Source of the DNA: Benincasa hispida
Taxonomy: Eukaryota > Streptophyta > Magnoliopsida > Cucurbitales > Cucurbitaceae
Assembly: GCF_009727055.1 (NCBI RefSeq)
Contig: NC_052353.1
Coordinates: 46,056,935-46,120,934, forward strand
Length of the DNA: 64,000 bases
Reading direction: 5' to 3'
This document shows positions 1 to 11,200 of the stretch, in pieces (the first letter of the stretch is position 1; every line of letters starts with the position of its first letter). A program made the translations under genes and the position numbers. The notes under the pieces were generated by a model, which was not told the DNA's origin, searched no databases, and worked only from the letters and a program-made list of their open reading frames with translations.

Positions 1-330
1 ACGAATCAGAAAGAATAGATGTAGAAAGCGAATTGGAGTAGTTCAGGCGATGAAATCCGCTTACAGAAATTGCCAAGAATCAGAAAATATGCAAAAATAG
101 TAGAAGAGACAAGATTCGACGGCTTGTAGATGGCGAGAGCTGAACTTTGTAAGCTATCCAAAGCAAAACGCCGACCCCGCTTGAACGAACACCGTGATGA
201 GGGGTTTTATTATTTCTCCTTATTTTTGTTGCTGCTTTTTTTCTTTTTTTCTCCCTTCCTTGCAAAGCAACGGCGGAAGTACAAGGTAATTGGAGGATTT
301 GTTTTTTTGGTATTTATATTTTGGAGAATT
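1..330 (-). promoter_or_regulatory. Possible promoter and 5' leader of a minus-strand gene leaving the window
   Basis: On the minus strand a TATA-like stretch (AATATAAATA, complement of 311-320) is followed by a purine-rich leader and then by less AT-rich, gene-like sequence down to base 1. No ATG-started open frame with a recognisable product is visible, so a leader, first exon or intron start of a gene lying left of the window is only an inference. Base composition changes sharply to AT-rich intergenic DNA above about 330. Confidence 0.2.
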
Positions 331-442
331 ACCTTAGCCATGAAGTTTAGAAGATTAATTCGTTTGCTATCTTAATTTTTAAAATATATCTTTTTCGTTG
401 AAAAACCTTTTAGTATGGGTGCATTTGATCTCTAAAATCTCG

Positions 443-693
443 TTCGGTAATTAAAATTAAGTTTTTTTCTTCCTTATTTTTATAATGATTTTATCTTTTT
501 TTAGTATAATAGTTGAATTCTTAGCCAAATTTTAAAAATAAAAACAAAATTTTAAAAACTACTTTTTTTTAGTTTTCATTTTTTTTAAATCATTGGCAAA
601 AAGTAGATAACAAATAAAAAAATTTGAAAGTAGAAGTAGGTTTATATATTTAATTTTCAAAAATGAAAACAAAAAAACCAAATTGTTATCACA
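443..693 (-). mobile_element. MITE copy 1 (degenerate, reverse orientation)
   Basis: This is a degenerate reverse-orientation copy of the repeat also seen at 1,494, 1,757 and 39,621. Shared words include a reversed form of CCAAATTTCTTC, AAAAAGTAGATAACAAA and GAATTCTTAGCCAAATTTT. The ends keep only weak versions of the TTTGGTAACCATTTCG terminal inverted repeat. It has no coding capacity. The superfamily is not assigned. Confidence 0.45.
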
Positions 694-1493
694 CGGGTTC
701 AAAGTTTTTTAAGTTTACATTTTTAGTCCATGAATATTTAAAAATAGATTTAAAGATACGTGCAATAATTTTTTATTCTAAAATAGAAAAATAACTTTTA
801 AAAATCAACTCATCTCTCAAATTAATTTTCAACTGATCTTTGTAATTCAAAATGCTATATAATTATATAAAAAATTATAAAAAATATTTAAGAGACATTT
901 TAAACCCATTCTTAAAAATTTAGAGACTAAAATGACAAATATTAAAAATCCAAGAACTAAATATATCTATTCTTGAAAACTAGTAGATTAAAAAGGTTAT
1001 TTTGAAAATTTAGGAATGAAACACACCTATTCTTAAAAAACTTGAGACTAAAATGATAATTTTTCTTTATATTTTTATTAAACCTTAGTTGGGTACTTCT
1101 AATCAATTTTTTTTTTTTTTTAATAGGAAACAATCTTAAATTTAGTTGCCCTTTCAGAGTTAATTTTTATTAAAAAAAAATCGTTGAATAATAATAATAA
1201 CTATACACAATTTGATTATATTTCTAAAATTTATAAAGAGAATATTAATAAGGACTATTTTCTCTAACGAATTTGATAATCAACAGTAAATAACCGACAT
1301 CATTTTTTTTAAAAAGATTTATTGAAAGTATTCACTCCAAAGTATAACACCAAAATGACATTCTAATTTTCTAGTTTAAAGACTTAAGTTATATACTTGG
1401 AGATTAATCGATATATAATTAAAAATAATAATTATTATTAGTGTTTTGTTTTTTTAATTCAACCACACTTAGGGTGGAGGTCATTTTATCTCC
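694..1493. other. AT-rich intergenic DNA, no gene seen
   Basis: Strongly AT-rich with long A and T runs and repeated phrases such as 'aaaattTaGaGACTaAAaTGA' spread over 880-1,060. No open frame, RNA gene or recognised transposon was found. Confidence 0.5.
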
Positions 1494-1756
1494 TATTTGA
1501 TAACCATTTTATTTTTTATTTTTGTTTATAGACACTAGTTTTGCCTCCAAATTTCTTTGATTGGTATCTACTTTTCACCAATAGTATAAAAAGCGAAGCC
1601 AAATTTGGAGAACTAAACAAAGTATTTTTTTTTTTTTAGAATTTGGTTAAGAATTCAACCATTCTACTTAAAAAGGATACAAATCATTATAAGAAATGAT
1701 GATAAAATAGGCTTCATCTTCTAAAACAAAAACAAAAAACAAAATAGTTACCAAAC
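1494..1756 (+). mobile_element. MITE copy 2
   Basis: About 260 bp, bounded by inverted termini: left TTTGATAACCATTTTATT, right AAAATAGTTACCAAA. Internal phrases (CTCCAAATTTCTTTGATTGG, AATTCAACCATTCTACTT) recur in copies 3 and 4. The short length, TIRs and lack of coding fit a non-autonomous DNA transposon. Confidence 0.5.
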
Positions 1757-2028
1757 AGTGCCTTGGTTTTTTTTTTTTTTTTTTTGAAAATTAAGCCTAT
1801 AGATAGACATGACATCCACCTTCAAATGTTTTCCTTTGATATCTACTTTTTTTGGTTTAAATAATCAAAATTTGAAAACTAAAAAAGTAGCTTTTAAAAA
1901 CCTGTTTTTGTTTTTGAAATTTGACTAGGAATTTAACCATTGTACTGTATAAAAATGCTATAAGAAATGAGAAGAAAATAGACTTAATTTTTAAAAATTA
2001 AAAATAAAAAACGAAATGGTTACCAAAC
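1757..2028 (+). mobile_element. MITE copy 3, abutting copy 2
   Basis: A second copy directly adjoins copy 2. Its left TIR is replaced by a poly-T run. Its right TIR (AACGAAATGGTTACCAAACG) is the best preserved in the window and gives the family's terminal consensus. It is non-coding. Confidence 0.45.
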
Positions 2029-2301
2029 GAGGTCTAAATATAAAATATATATCATTCAACTTTACCTTTTATTTTAAGAATATCCTCATCATTTTAAGAG
2101 AGTTATGACGTTATCATTCATCTTTTATTAAAAGTTTCAAAACTATTACTCATGTATAAATCAATTAGATTTTAAGATAAAAATGAAAATTGAAATCAAG
2201 TGACAATATTTGTAGTATGATTGAAGTATACCAAAAGAAAAAAACTCAAAAATCAAAAGACTGTAAGTGTAAATTAACCTAATTGTAAAACAATTAAATA
2301 C

Positions 2302-2582
2302 TGTTAAAATTAATCCAGATTTTTATTAAAATACATGAATTATATTATTACATACCTGAATAGTTCAAATCAAGAAATAGTTAGATACATAAATTACTGA
2401 ACATATTGATAAATATCTTTTGATGTACTTTTCTACTAGTATAAATATGTGTAAGATTTCTCATTTGTAAGTAAGAAAAGAAAATAAAGAAATATTCAAG
2501 TTCTTATTTCTCTTAAATTGTGTGAGTAAGATAACAATCTTCTTCTCTTGTCTCTTGATTTGTATTCTAAGAGTTTATTACA
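2302..2582 (+). repeat. 5' LTR of Copia A
   Basis: Begins TGTTAAAATTAATCCAG and ends near ATTACA, just before the primer binding site. It matches 32,616-32,944 but lacks about 45 bp present there around 'GAAGAGTCATATGTATAATG'. A TATA-like AGTATAAATATG near 2,438-2,449 probably marks the element's promoter. Confidence 0.8.
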
Positions 2583-2593
2583 TTTTGAAAAAG

Positions 2594-2606
2594 TGGTATC
2601 AGAATT
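2594..2606 (+). promoter_or_regulatory. Primer binding site of Copia A
   Basis: TGGTATCAGAATT closely follows the 5' LTR. TGGTATCAGAGC is the usual plant Copia site, complementary to the 3' end of initiator Met tRNA. The last bases are mutated. Confidence 0.7.
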
Positions 2607-2634
2607 AAGATCAGAGACGGCTTCAAATGGTAAC

Positions 2635-3051
2635 ATGTTGCAACCCCAACTTCCTAGATTCAGTAGGAAGAATTTTAATCACTGGAGTATTCAAATGAAA
2701 GTGTTATATGGCTCAAAAGAATCGTGGAATATTGTTGAAAGAGAATATACTAAAGTTGAGTATCAGAACAGGCTTACAAATCAATAACTTGTCGAGTAGA
2801 GAGAAAATCATAAGAAAGACAAGAAGACTTTATTCTTCATTTATCAACCTGTTGATGAATTTACTTTTGAGAGAATTTCAACAGCTACTTCTACAAAGGC
2901 TGCTTGAGATATTTTACAATCCACTTATCAAGGAGAAGATAAGGTAAAGATGGTAAGACTACAAGCTCTTAGATCGAAATTTTATTGCATTAAGATGAAA
3001 GAGACCAAAACTGTTGAAGAATTTTTCAATTATATTCTTGCAATTGTCAAC
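2635..3051 (+). pseudogene. Copia A gag, N-terminal part
   Basis: The reading from ATG 2,635 gives MLQPQLPRFSRKNFNHWSIQ, the usual start of this Copia gag type (LPRF then a Trp-containing stretch). Similarity continues after in-frame stops near 2,785 to the phrase EEFFNYILAIVN. It stops exactly where Copia B inserts and resumes at about 26,406 with NLRTDGEKVRDQRVVKKIL. Gag would form the capsid of the retrotransposon particle. It is non-functional because of stops, a frameshift and the insertion. Confidence 0.75.
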
Positions 3052-4842
3052 TGTTGAGAATGTCCTAAAACTTGCAGTTCATAATATATGAAACATATTC
3101 TATTTTTCAATAAAATTATTATTAAAATTACATTATGTTATAAAATCCAATAAACGAACCCATGACTATAGTATGAATACTTTAACTTTATGTAGAGACA
3201 TAAAAGATAATCAAGTTATAATATATAGCCTAAAAGGTCTATAAGTATATGGATGATATTGGGTAACTCATCCTAGGGACTCTATGGATGCGACCTACTT
3301 TGTATACTGATACAAACGATGTGATCCTAAAACCGTTCATGTGGAGACATACGAATGGGGACATCCTATGCAAAAGACGTTTGCATAAGACTAGACCACG
3401 AAATAGTCATTTTTCTTTATAACATCTGTTTACTATTAAAATTGACTATTTCAATTCACTAGCCTAGGATAACTCGATCTTAATCCTGAGCTAACTATAA
3501 ACTCCTCTTTATTTGAGATTATCCTTCGAGCTGCATAGGTAAGAGTAGTTCATCAACACTGCTTAATAAACCTCCCATTTTTGGGATAAAACCGGATAGA
3601 TAACTGAGGACATAGTCCTACAAGAAGGAATTCACTCCTACCCAATTTTAGGGTTAGCAGATAGATTGTTCTCTCAAGTACTGATTCCTAGTCTTGAATA
3701 AAGGGGCCCCACCCTCTGGTGATAGAGAGGGATATGGTTTATTAGTTGAACTATAAACCAATTGTTCAATAGAGGATCAGTGGTGACTTAAAGAGTAAGA
3801 TGTATTTACAGAGGTAAACGGTAATTTTGATCTAGTTGTAAATACGAACCACCTGTGAATGATCGACTTACTAATAATGGTTAAATCAAGTGGACAGAAA
3901 ATATATCTACAGTGAGGAAAGTGCAACTATCGAGCTATAGTGGTATGTCTCGATAGTTAACGAATATTGATTAATTTGAATTAAAGAGTTTAACTGATTA
4001 ATCTCAAATCATTGTAGCTCATGATCTGTAGGTCCATAAGGTATCTCTACTAGCTTGTAAAATATTAAACCTTGGATTAAAATATTGAGTGAATTTGAAA
4101 TGTTCAAATTCAATTTTAGGGTTTGGATAATTATATTTGATATAATTAATGTTTAAATTTATTGAAATTAAACGGATTTGTAGAGTTAAATATATTTAAA
4201 TAATGATTACATAAATAGGGATTCATGTTTGAATTAGGTGTTTTATTAATTTAATATTTGATATTAAATTATTCTATAATTAATTAAATATGCTTAATTA
4301 ATTAAATTAAAATTAATTTTAAATTTTAAAAAGGAAATTATTATTTTTAAATTGAACTTAAATTATATTTAATTTAATTTTAAATTAAATATAATTAATT
4401 AATTTGAAATTGGAATTTTGAGTTTTAGTGGAATAAGGAATTATCCGACTCTTGTATGTTTAGTGAATTTTTCTATAATCCAATACCTAACCCACTTCAA
4501 TAATGCATTTTGAAGTGTCAATACTTCAATATTCTGATTTTAGAGGCATAGTTGCTCTCAAACCCTCTCCAATACATCTCAAGTTCTCTTCCAATTCAGA
4601 GTTCCACCACTCAATTCCAAGTTTGAGAATAGTAAAGAAGATTCTTTTGGTGGTCTACTGAAGATTTGAAGATCAAATTCGTGGAGATCAGTAAAGAATT
4701 GAAGTAAATCTACGAAGGTTGAACATCTAAAACCCTTTTTACTTGAATCTTGTGTTTTAGCATGCTTGTGACTCAAATTAAGTGTGATTAGAGTGCTTAA
4801 TGATTCTGTTAACTTTTGTTTTATGCATATTTACTCTATTAA
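3052..4842 (+). repeat. 5' LTR of Copia B
   Basis: Starts TGTTGAGAATGTCCTAAAAC and matches 24,575-26,405 over its full length, with scattered substitutions and some indels in the AT-rich 4,100-4,420 part. It ends ACTCTATTA immediately before TTGGTATCGAAGC. Terminal bases read TG...TA rather than the canonical TG...CA, so the exact end is uncertain by a few bases. Confidence 0.85.
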
Positions 4843-6154
4843 TTGGTATCGAAGCATGAATTAAGTACTCAATTAACGTTAATTTGAGTTTGGTGGGTGA
4901 ATTTCTAAACATGCATGTTCTGGTGACTGATATGGTTTTATCCCAGATTTAGCATTAGATTCCTCTTTAATTAAGTTGTTAAAATTTTAATTGGTTCTTG
5001 ATTGATGAACCTTAATGTGTGCTTAAGGGTCTGTAGTTTTATTGGAGTCAATAGAGTTGAAACTAGGTTGTAATTGAAGATTTAAGCAAGCAAGGTTAGT
5101 TGGAAAAATTGGAGAAGATGCCACTGCCAGGCAGCGTCACGATGCTGCCTATACAGCATTGCAACGTTGTTCATTCTGAAGTCCGGGGCATTGCAACGCT
5201 GGGATGGAGTGTTGCAACGCTGCTCATCCCAGCCCAAAAACGTGCGCTCATGTTGACCGATTTGCGGGAGTAGGCTGGTTCGATCGGTTCAGCTGCCTGG
5301 GGGTCCGGTTCAACCCTATTCCGTCAGGTTCAACCTCTTTTGGAGCATTGGAGGGCTGGCTCGGACAGTTCAGGTCCGATTCAGGTCAGATTGGACGATT
5401 CAAGAGTTCCTTGAAGCTGTTTTCTTTCTTTTTTTTCTTTTTTTTGTAATCAATTAGTTTATTACTTGCTTAGGATGCCAAAGTTGGTCCATATTAGTGT
5501 TATTTAAATATTTTATACATGTGATGTATGTTATTTTTAAATTAAACATGTATGTGAATATTATATGTCATGTAAATTTTAAATCTCATCATAAGAATGC
5601 ATGTTTCATGCATTAATATATGTTATAAATTAGTTATAATATATATTATGCATGTTTAGGACTTCATAAGTTTAATATAATTGTTATATTAAAGTATGGA
5701 ATGCTTAAGTGTATGTTATAGCATGTCTATAGTTTTATAAGAGTTATAAAATAAATTAGACATTAAAAACCTATAACAAAGATAAGCTACATGCTCAATT
5801 AGGTTCAATAACAACTTGTTTTAATAGTTAAAATAGGTCGTTATCTTATAAAACACGGTTATAAACTCAATCGATCTATAATCCAATCTAAGGTTGAAGG
5901 TATTTAAGTTGACAGTTTACGTAATACCTTCCACCTGGGGATTATAACTGAAATACTGAGCATTGTTAACCGGTTTTATGAGCATACGTGAGCGGTGTGA
6001 GGTAATAAAATGATTTTACTACTTAGACATCATAAGTTAAATCCAAATATAAACATTATATTTGGATAAACCACATAGACTTAGGGTATTTATTAGCCAA
6101 AATATACCTAAGTACAAGAGATACCCAAACAATTAAAACTCTTTAGTGGGAGAT
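4843..6154 (+). other. Copia B primer site and untranslated leader (first part)
   Basis: TTGGTATCGAAGC at 4,843 is a slightly mutated Met-type primer binding site. It is followed by a long non-coding leader. A GC-richer island (5,110-5,400) holds three close repeats of GCATTGCAACGCTG and then repeated GGTTCAACC phrases. The leader is cut at 6,154 by Gypsy C and continues at 17,774 (GATTAATAATATATACG). Confidence 0.6.
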
Positions 6155-7130
6155 TGATAACTTGTAGAAATACAAGTTATTTATACCGTTTTATTTAGAC
6201 TATGCGGCAAAAAGAAGGAAAAGTTGCGTCGACAGTATAGAAATTGGCTTAGAATCGCGAAAATTGTAAAGTGTCGTAAGCACACCCACTAACCCCATTG
6301 CGATGGCAAAATGGAATGTCCAAGTCGTTGTTTTGTAGAAAACAGGTCACCGCATGCGACAATTGCTCGAGGACAAAAATGAACAATGCATTATCACAGC
6401 ATGCAACAATCATTCAAGAATAAGGAAAGAACAATGCAATTGCAGCACATTCGACAATCAATCATGGACGCAAACGATCAATGCATTTCCACCGCATGTG
6501 GCAATCGATAAAAGATCAAAACAATTTCACCACATGTGGTGATCGATCGTAGATGAAAAGAGCGACGCATTCGCAAGGACATCTGATATTGTACAGCTTT
6601 TCTGTTGTACAATTTTGATAAATTGAACGTAGAGTAGAGTGGACGTTTCCACCAAGCCATGGTAGGAATTATCAATTTTTCAGAGCGGGACCACTGATAC
6701 AGAAGAAGCCAAGGTCTATAAATAGCTACCTCAAATTCAAAGAAAGGAGGCTGGTCTGAAGAGACAATTCATAGAAATCCGGGGAGAAAGACGAGACAAG
6801 ACCGAGAGGTAAGTCTCTGGAGCAAGCAATTATTTCTATTCCCGAAGAAGAAGCTCTGTGCAAAGGATCACTTCTACCTGGAAAACAAGCCTAAGAGGGA
6901 AGCTTTCCACTCCATTTCTACCACACGTCGGCAAGCAAATCGTTTCCGATCGGGATTCGTGTCAAGACATTGACACTCTTTCCATATTTGTTCTTATTTT
7001 CCATTCATCTACTGTGTTCATCTCTAATCTTTCATTCACTATCTGTAACAAATGCTTACCTTAGATTTCAATGTCATTATCGTATTCATCATCATCTCTC
7101 TGTTCTTCACCATACATTCATCATCCATTT
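6155..7130 (+). repeat. Gypsy C LTR copy 1 (left half only as assembled)
   Basis: Matches the first about 970 bp of the LTRs at 7,392 and 15,908 but differs from both by many substitutions, while those two agree with each other. It stops at ...TCATCATCCATTT, followed by a single N. A degenerate internal repeat of about 35 bp with core CACCGCATGCGACAATC occurs several times from 6,346 to 6,545. Confidence 0.8.
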
Positions 7131-8363
7131 NAATCATAAAAAGTCAAAATGTTGACTTTTTGGTCAAAGTTTGACTTTGACGAAATGACTATTTTGCCCT
7201 TTGACTAAAGTTAATGGGAAAATTCAAACTTTTGTTGGATAATTCTACTAACAAAATAGTGGGCTAGGTGTTGGCTTATAGTGGAGACATTAAGCCCACT
7301 AAGATAGTGGATTATAGGTGTTAGGTTTTGAGCTGAATTGCCTTAGTCGAGGATATGCTTGAGGACAAAAATATATCTAAATTTGGGGGTGTGATAACTT
7401 GTAGAAATAAAAGTTATTTATACTTTTTTATTTAGATTATGCGGCAAAAAGAAAGAAAAGTTGCGTCGGCAGTAAAGAAATTGGCTTGGAATCGTGAAAA
7501 TTGTAAAGTGTCGTAAGCACACCTGCTAACCCCATTGCAATGACATAATGAAATGTCTAAGTCTTTGTTTTGCATAAAATAGGTCACCGCATGCGACAAT
7601 CGCTTGAGGACTAAATGAACAACGCATTATCACAGCATGCGACAATCATTCAAGAACAAAGAAAGAACAACGCAATTGCAGTGCATGTGATGATCGATCA
7701 TGGACGCAAACGATCAATGCATTTCCACTGCATGGAGCAATCGATAAAAGATCAAAATAATTTCACCGCATGCGGCGATCGATCGTAGATGAAAAGAGCG
7801 ACACATTCGCAAGGACTTCTGACATTGTACAGCTTTTCTGTTGTACGATTCTGACAAATTGAACGTGGAGCAGAGCGAACGTTTCCACCAAGCCATGGCA
7901 GGAATTATTGGTTTTTCAGAGTGAGGCCACTGATACAGAAGGAGCCAAGTCTATAAATAGCTACCTTAAATTCAAAGAAAGGAGGCTGGTCTGAAGAGAC
8001 AATTCATAGAAATCTGGGGAGAAAGATGAGACAAGACCGAGGTAAGTCTCTGGAGTAAGAAATTATTTCTATTCCTGAAGAAGAAACTCTGTGCAAAGAA
8101 TCACTTCTACCTGGAAAACAAGCCTGAGATGGAAGCTTTCCACTCCATTTCTACCACACGTCGGCAAGCAAATCGTTTCCGATCGGGATTCGTGTCAAGA
8201 CATTGACACTCTTTCCATATTTGTTCTTATTTTCCATTCATCTACTGTGTTCATCTCTAATCTTTCATTCACTATCTGTAACAAATGCTTACCTTAGATT
8301 TCAATGTCATTATCGTATTCATCATCATCTCTCTGTTCTTCACCATACATTCATCATCCATTT
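7131..8363 (+). other. Single N followed by an apparent duplicated segment
   Basis: Base 7,131 is N. Sequence 7,132-7,391 repeats 15,647-15,907 (a Copia LTR piece joined to the Gypsy C 3' end). Sequence 7,392-8,363 repeats the left half of the LTR at 15,908. If 7,131-8,363 is removed, the flanks join at CATCCATTT into one LTR of about 1,855 bp, matching the 1,861-bp right LTR. This can be read as a mis-join or as a tandem LTR array with a collapsed gap. Confidence 0.65.
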
Positions 8364-9242
8364 ATTTCATCATGTGTAACTCATCCCCAGGATAAAGGGG
8401 AAGGATTAAGCGAGTAAGTTAATCTTTGTTGAAGAAATTAGCTAAGTTTAGCTAAAGCATGCTCGACGGCATCTTCACCTGTGAGAGCAGAAGTGAAGAT
8501 GTTATTCCGCCTCTCGAAATAAGGTTGGAAGAATGCGTTAACTAAGCGAGAAGTATTTTCAGAGATGGAAACAATCTTGCGTTCATCACGTTCATCCCTG
8601 TTTCACCATAGACATATGGGAACGTTGCTGATCACTGAGAGGTGTACGCCAAGGGAAAGCGGAACCTTAGTTGTGTCCTCAACAAGATTGACGAACTTGC
8701 GATGTCTTTTCCCTCAACTCATTCTCTTTTTGACTCATCTCACAAGACTTGCCACCGCATTCATCAGATACTTTTGCACATCTTCACAGCCAGTACTCAA
8801 CTTGTATATTATTTGTTTATTCATTTATTTTATCATCGTAATTTAGTTTACCGCACTTTACTTATCACTGCAATTTACTTTACCGCAATGTATTTATCAT
8901 CGCTTTACTTTTATTGTCACATTTACATTTCACCCATTTTACTTTATTCTTTATGTTTAACCAGTCGCATATACCATATTATTATTGCATTAATCATCAC
9001 AATCCCCGTTTTGACCTCAGATCACTCTGAGAAACTTGCGTTAGAATTATACTTGGTTCCAGCGTAAGAAAACTTGTGACACGCACACTACACGAACACA
9101 TACTACGAATGCATATCATTATCATCACATACATTTAGAACGTAGTATCACATTATCATTGTCGCAAAGCGCATACGTACGTCAGCAACCTAATAAGTTA
9201 TTGGCAATACAAAATCAACGCATTTATTAATTTATCATTACA
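7392..9242 (+). repeat. Gypsy C LTR copy 2 (probably chimeric)
   Basis: A full-length LTR from TGATAACTTG to ATTACA, directly before the primer site. Its left half is nearly identical to the 3' LTR at 15,908. Its right half (from about 8,400) differs from that LTR by many substitutions, so it behaves as a 3'-LTR/5'-LTR chimera. It is followed by the Gypsy primer site at 9,245. Confidence 0.75.
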
Positions 9243-9264
9243 AATTTTTGGCGTCGTTGCCGGA
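9243..9264 (+). promoter_or_regulatory. Primer binding site of Gypsy C
   Basis: TTTTTGGCGTCGTTGCCGG directly follows the LTR end. The canonical Athila/Tat site is TTTGGCGCCGTTGCCGGGG, usually ascribed to Asp tRNA. One C-to-T change is present. Confidence 0.75.
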
Positions 9265-9458
9265 GATTGGAAACTTTTAGTGTTGAATATTTTTGTGGTA
9301 TTTTGCAGGACAGATCTCTATTGTACTATCTGTTTACACGGAGAGTAGGCTGACGGTGTATGAGTACTGAGACTGAACCAGAATTCGAAGCCGACCCAGA
9401 GATCGAGCGTACCTTTCGCACATGAGTCTGCCAGAATCGTATAAGGCGAAGAAGAAAC

Positions 9459-10850
9459 ATGGCAAATAACAATGATAGGCCCGAGGGGAATCAAGGAGTT
9501 AATCGGCCGGTGCAAGACCCAGTTTTTCTAGCCGCCGATCGCAATATTCCAATGAGGAACTACGTGATGCCGAATTTATATGACTTCTCGCTCGGAATTG
9601 CAAGACCTACGGTAGAAAAGAATGCAAGATTCGAGATCAAGCCGGTCATGCCTCAAATGATCCAAAATGTGGGGCAATTTGGAGGTCTACAAGGAGAAGA
9701 CCCGCATGCTCACTTGACCAACTTCGTAGAAATGTGCAATACATTCTCCATTCCTGGTGTGACTCCTGAAGGAATTAGATTATATCTCTTCCCGTATACA
9801 TTTCGGGATGAGGCAAAGAGGTGGGTACATTCATTGGAGCCAAATGAAATTAATTCTTGGGACCAGTGGTCGAGCGATTCATGAAGAAATTTTTCCCGCC
9901 CGTAGTCAACGCAAGAAGATGAAGGGACGTGTTAAATTTCGAGCAAATGGAGAACGAGACTCTTAGCACCGCATGGGTGCGATTCAGAAGATTGGTGAAG
10001 AACTGTCCGCATATTGGGATTCCCGATTGCGTTCTTATGGAAACCTTTTACAATGGCCAGGACAGTTCACGCAAGTTTGTTGCCTGATGCCTTCGCGAAA
10101 CAGGAGATTATATGGACAAAACGTTATTGAAGCCAAGCATCTTTAGATCATATTTCGCGATACAAATGACTGGGGGTCGATGATGGATTATGGATGAAAA
10201 GAGCCCTGAGCGAAGAAAGACGGAAAGCGCATTATAGCCTGTTGATATAATGACCACGTTTGGCCGCACAAATGTCGAGTTACTCTCGCTCCTTCCAAAC
10301 GATGGCAAATAATGCCAAGGAACCCCTCTGCTAGGGTGCATGCGCAAGCCAATGACGTTAGCGATAATGTGGCAGAGAATAAGCTGTACAGCAATGCGGA
10401 GGGGGTCATTTCAGTGAGAAAATGTGCCCATTAACCGCCAGATAGTGTACTCCATTCAGAACAACCCGTACAACAACACATACAACTCGGGTTGGCAGAA
10501 TCACCCCAACTTCAGTTGGGGAGGGAACAACGACCAGGGAGGCCAGAGGAATCCATAGAACAGTCAGCCCGGGAATCGAGGAAACCCTCCGGCTTTTCAT
10601 CAGGGTCTGAATCAGAGTCACCACCAGAATAGGCAATTGCACAACCAACCTTCCTCATCCAACACCTCAACGAATTCATCGTCCTTGGAAGCTCTGCTCA
10701 ACCAGTATATAGAAAAAAATGATGTGATCATGCAATCATAAGCATCTTCCATAAGGAACTTGGAAGTCCAGGTCGAGTAGCTGGCAGCCAAGCAAAACTG
10801 AGAAGGAACTTCCTTATTCACTAAAATTCCTGTGTGAAAGAGTAAACCCA
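9459..10850 (+). pseudogene. Gypsy C gag polyprotein (frameshifted)
   Basis: The ATG at 9,459 opens a 141-residue frame. Its region HAHLTNFVEMCNTF...LYLFPYTFRDEAKRWVHSLE is typical of retrotrans_gag (PF03732) capsid domains. Homology continues in other frames past 9,884. At 10,440-10,640 a Gln/Asn-rich tail (NPYNNTYNSGWQNHPNFSWG) matches the C-terminal region of Athila-type gag proteins. Several frameshifts and stops follow. The product would package element RNA. No zinc knuckle or protease was recognised downstream. Confidence 0.7.
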
Positions 10851-10989
10851 AATTCAGTTAATATTCTTCCCACAAATTCTTATCCTCAACTGCAGAACCC
10901 CAACAATACTTTGGTACGGTCGGTGTATGCCGCTAGGTCCATCAAGTATGCCACTGGAGGGCCTGCTTCCCTAAGTGTTGAGACTCAAA

Positions 10990-11200
10990 GTAAGGACTTT
11001 ACTTATCTAGCTATCCATTTTTTTAAATAGAAGAAAGCTACAATCTCATAAACCTGTACTCATGTGAAATTGTGTCCCTTTCTATGTAAACGAAAGAGCT
11101 CCTGCCAGAAATAGCTAATGAAGACTGGGTCCCTATCGCTAACAATTGAGTGTGGCATTCCATGCAATGAAGATATTATCGAAAAAGATCTAAGCGGTCT
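10990..11200 (-). pseudogene. Gypsy integrase fragment, antisense inside Gypsy C
   Basis: The reverse complement of about 11,065-11,180 reads GMPHSIVSDRDPVFISYFWQ, then ELFRLHRKG. This is the conserved catalytic-core stretch of Ty3/Gypsy integrases, with the second catalytic Asp in the SDRD motif. It lies on the strand opposite Gypsy C's own genes and only about 60 residues are recognisable. It is therefore most simply a fragment of another Gypsy element captured or inserted into C. The edges are not defined. Confidence 0.5.

Noticed and set aside
8565..9067. Open frames of 93 and 141 residues inside a Gypsy LTR
   Set aside because: They lie entirely in LTR copy 2, do not stay open in copy 3 and have no recognisable domain.
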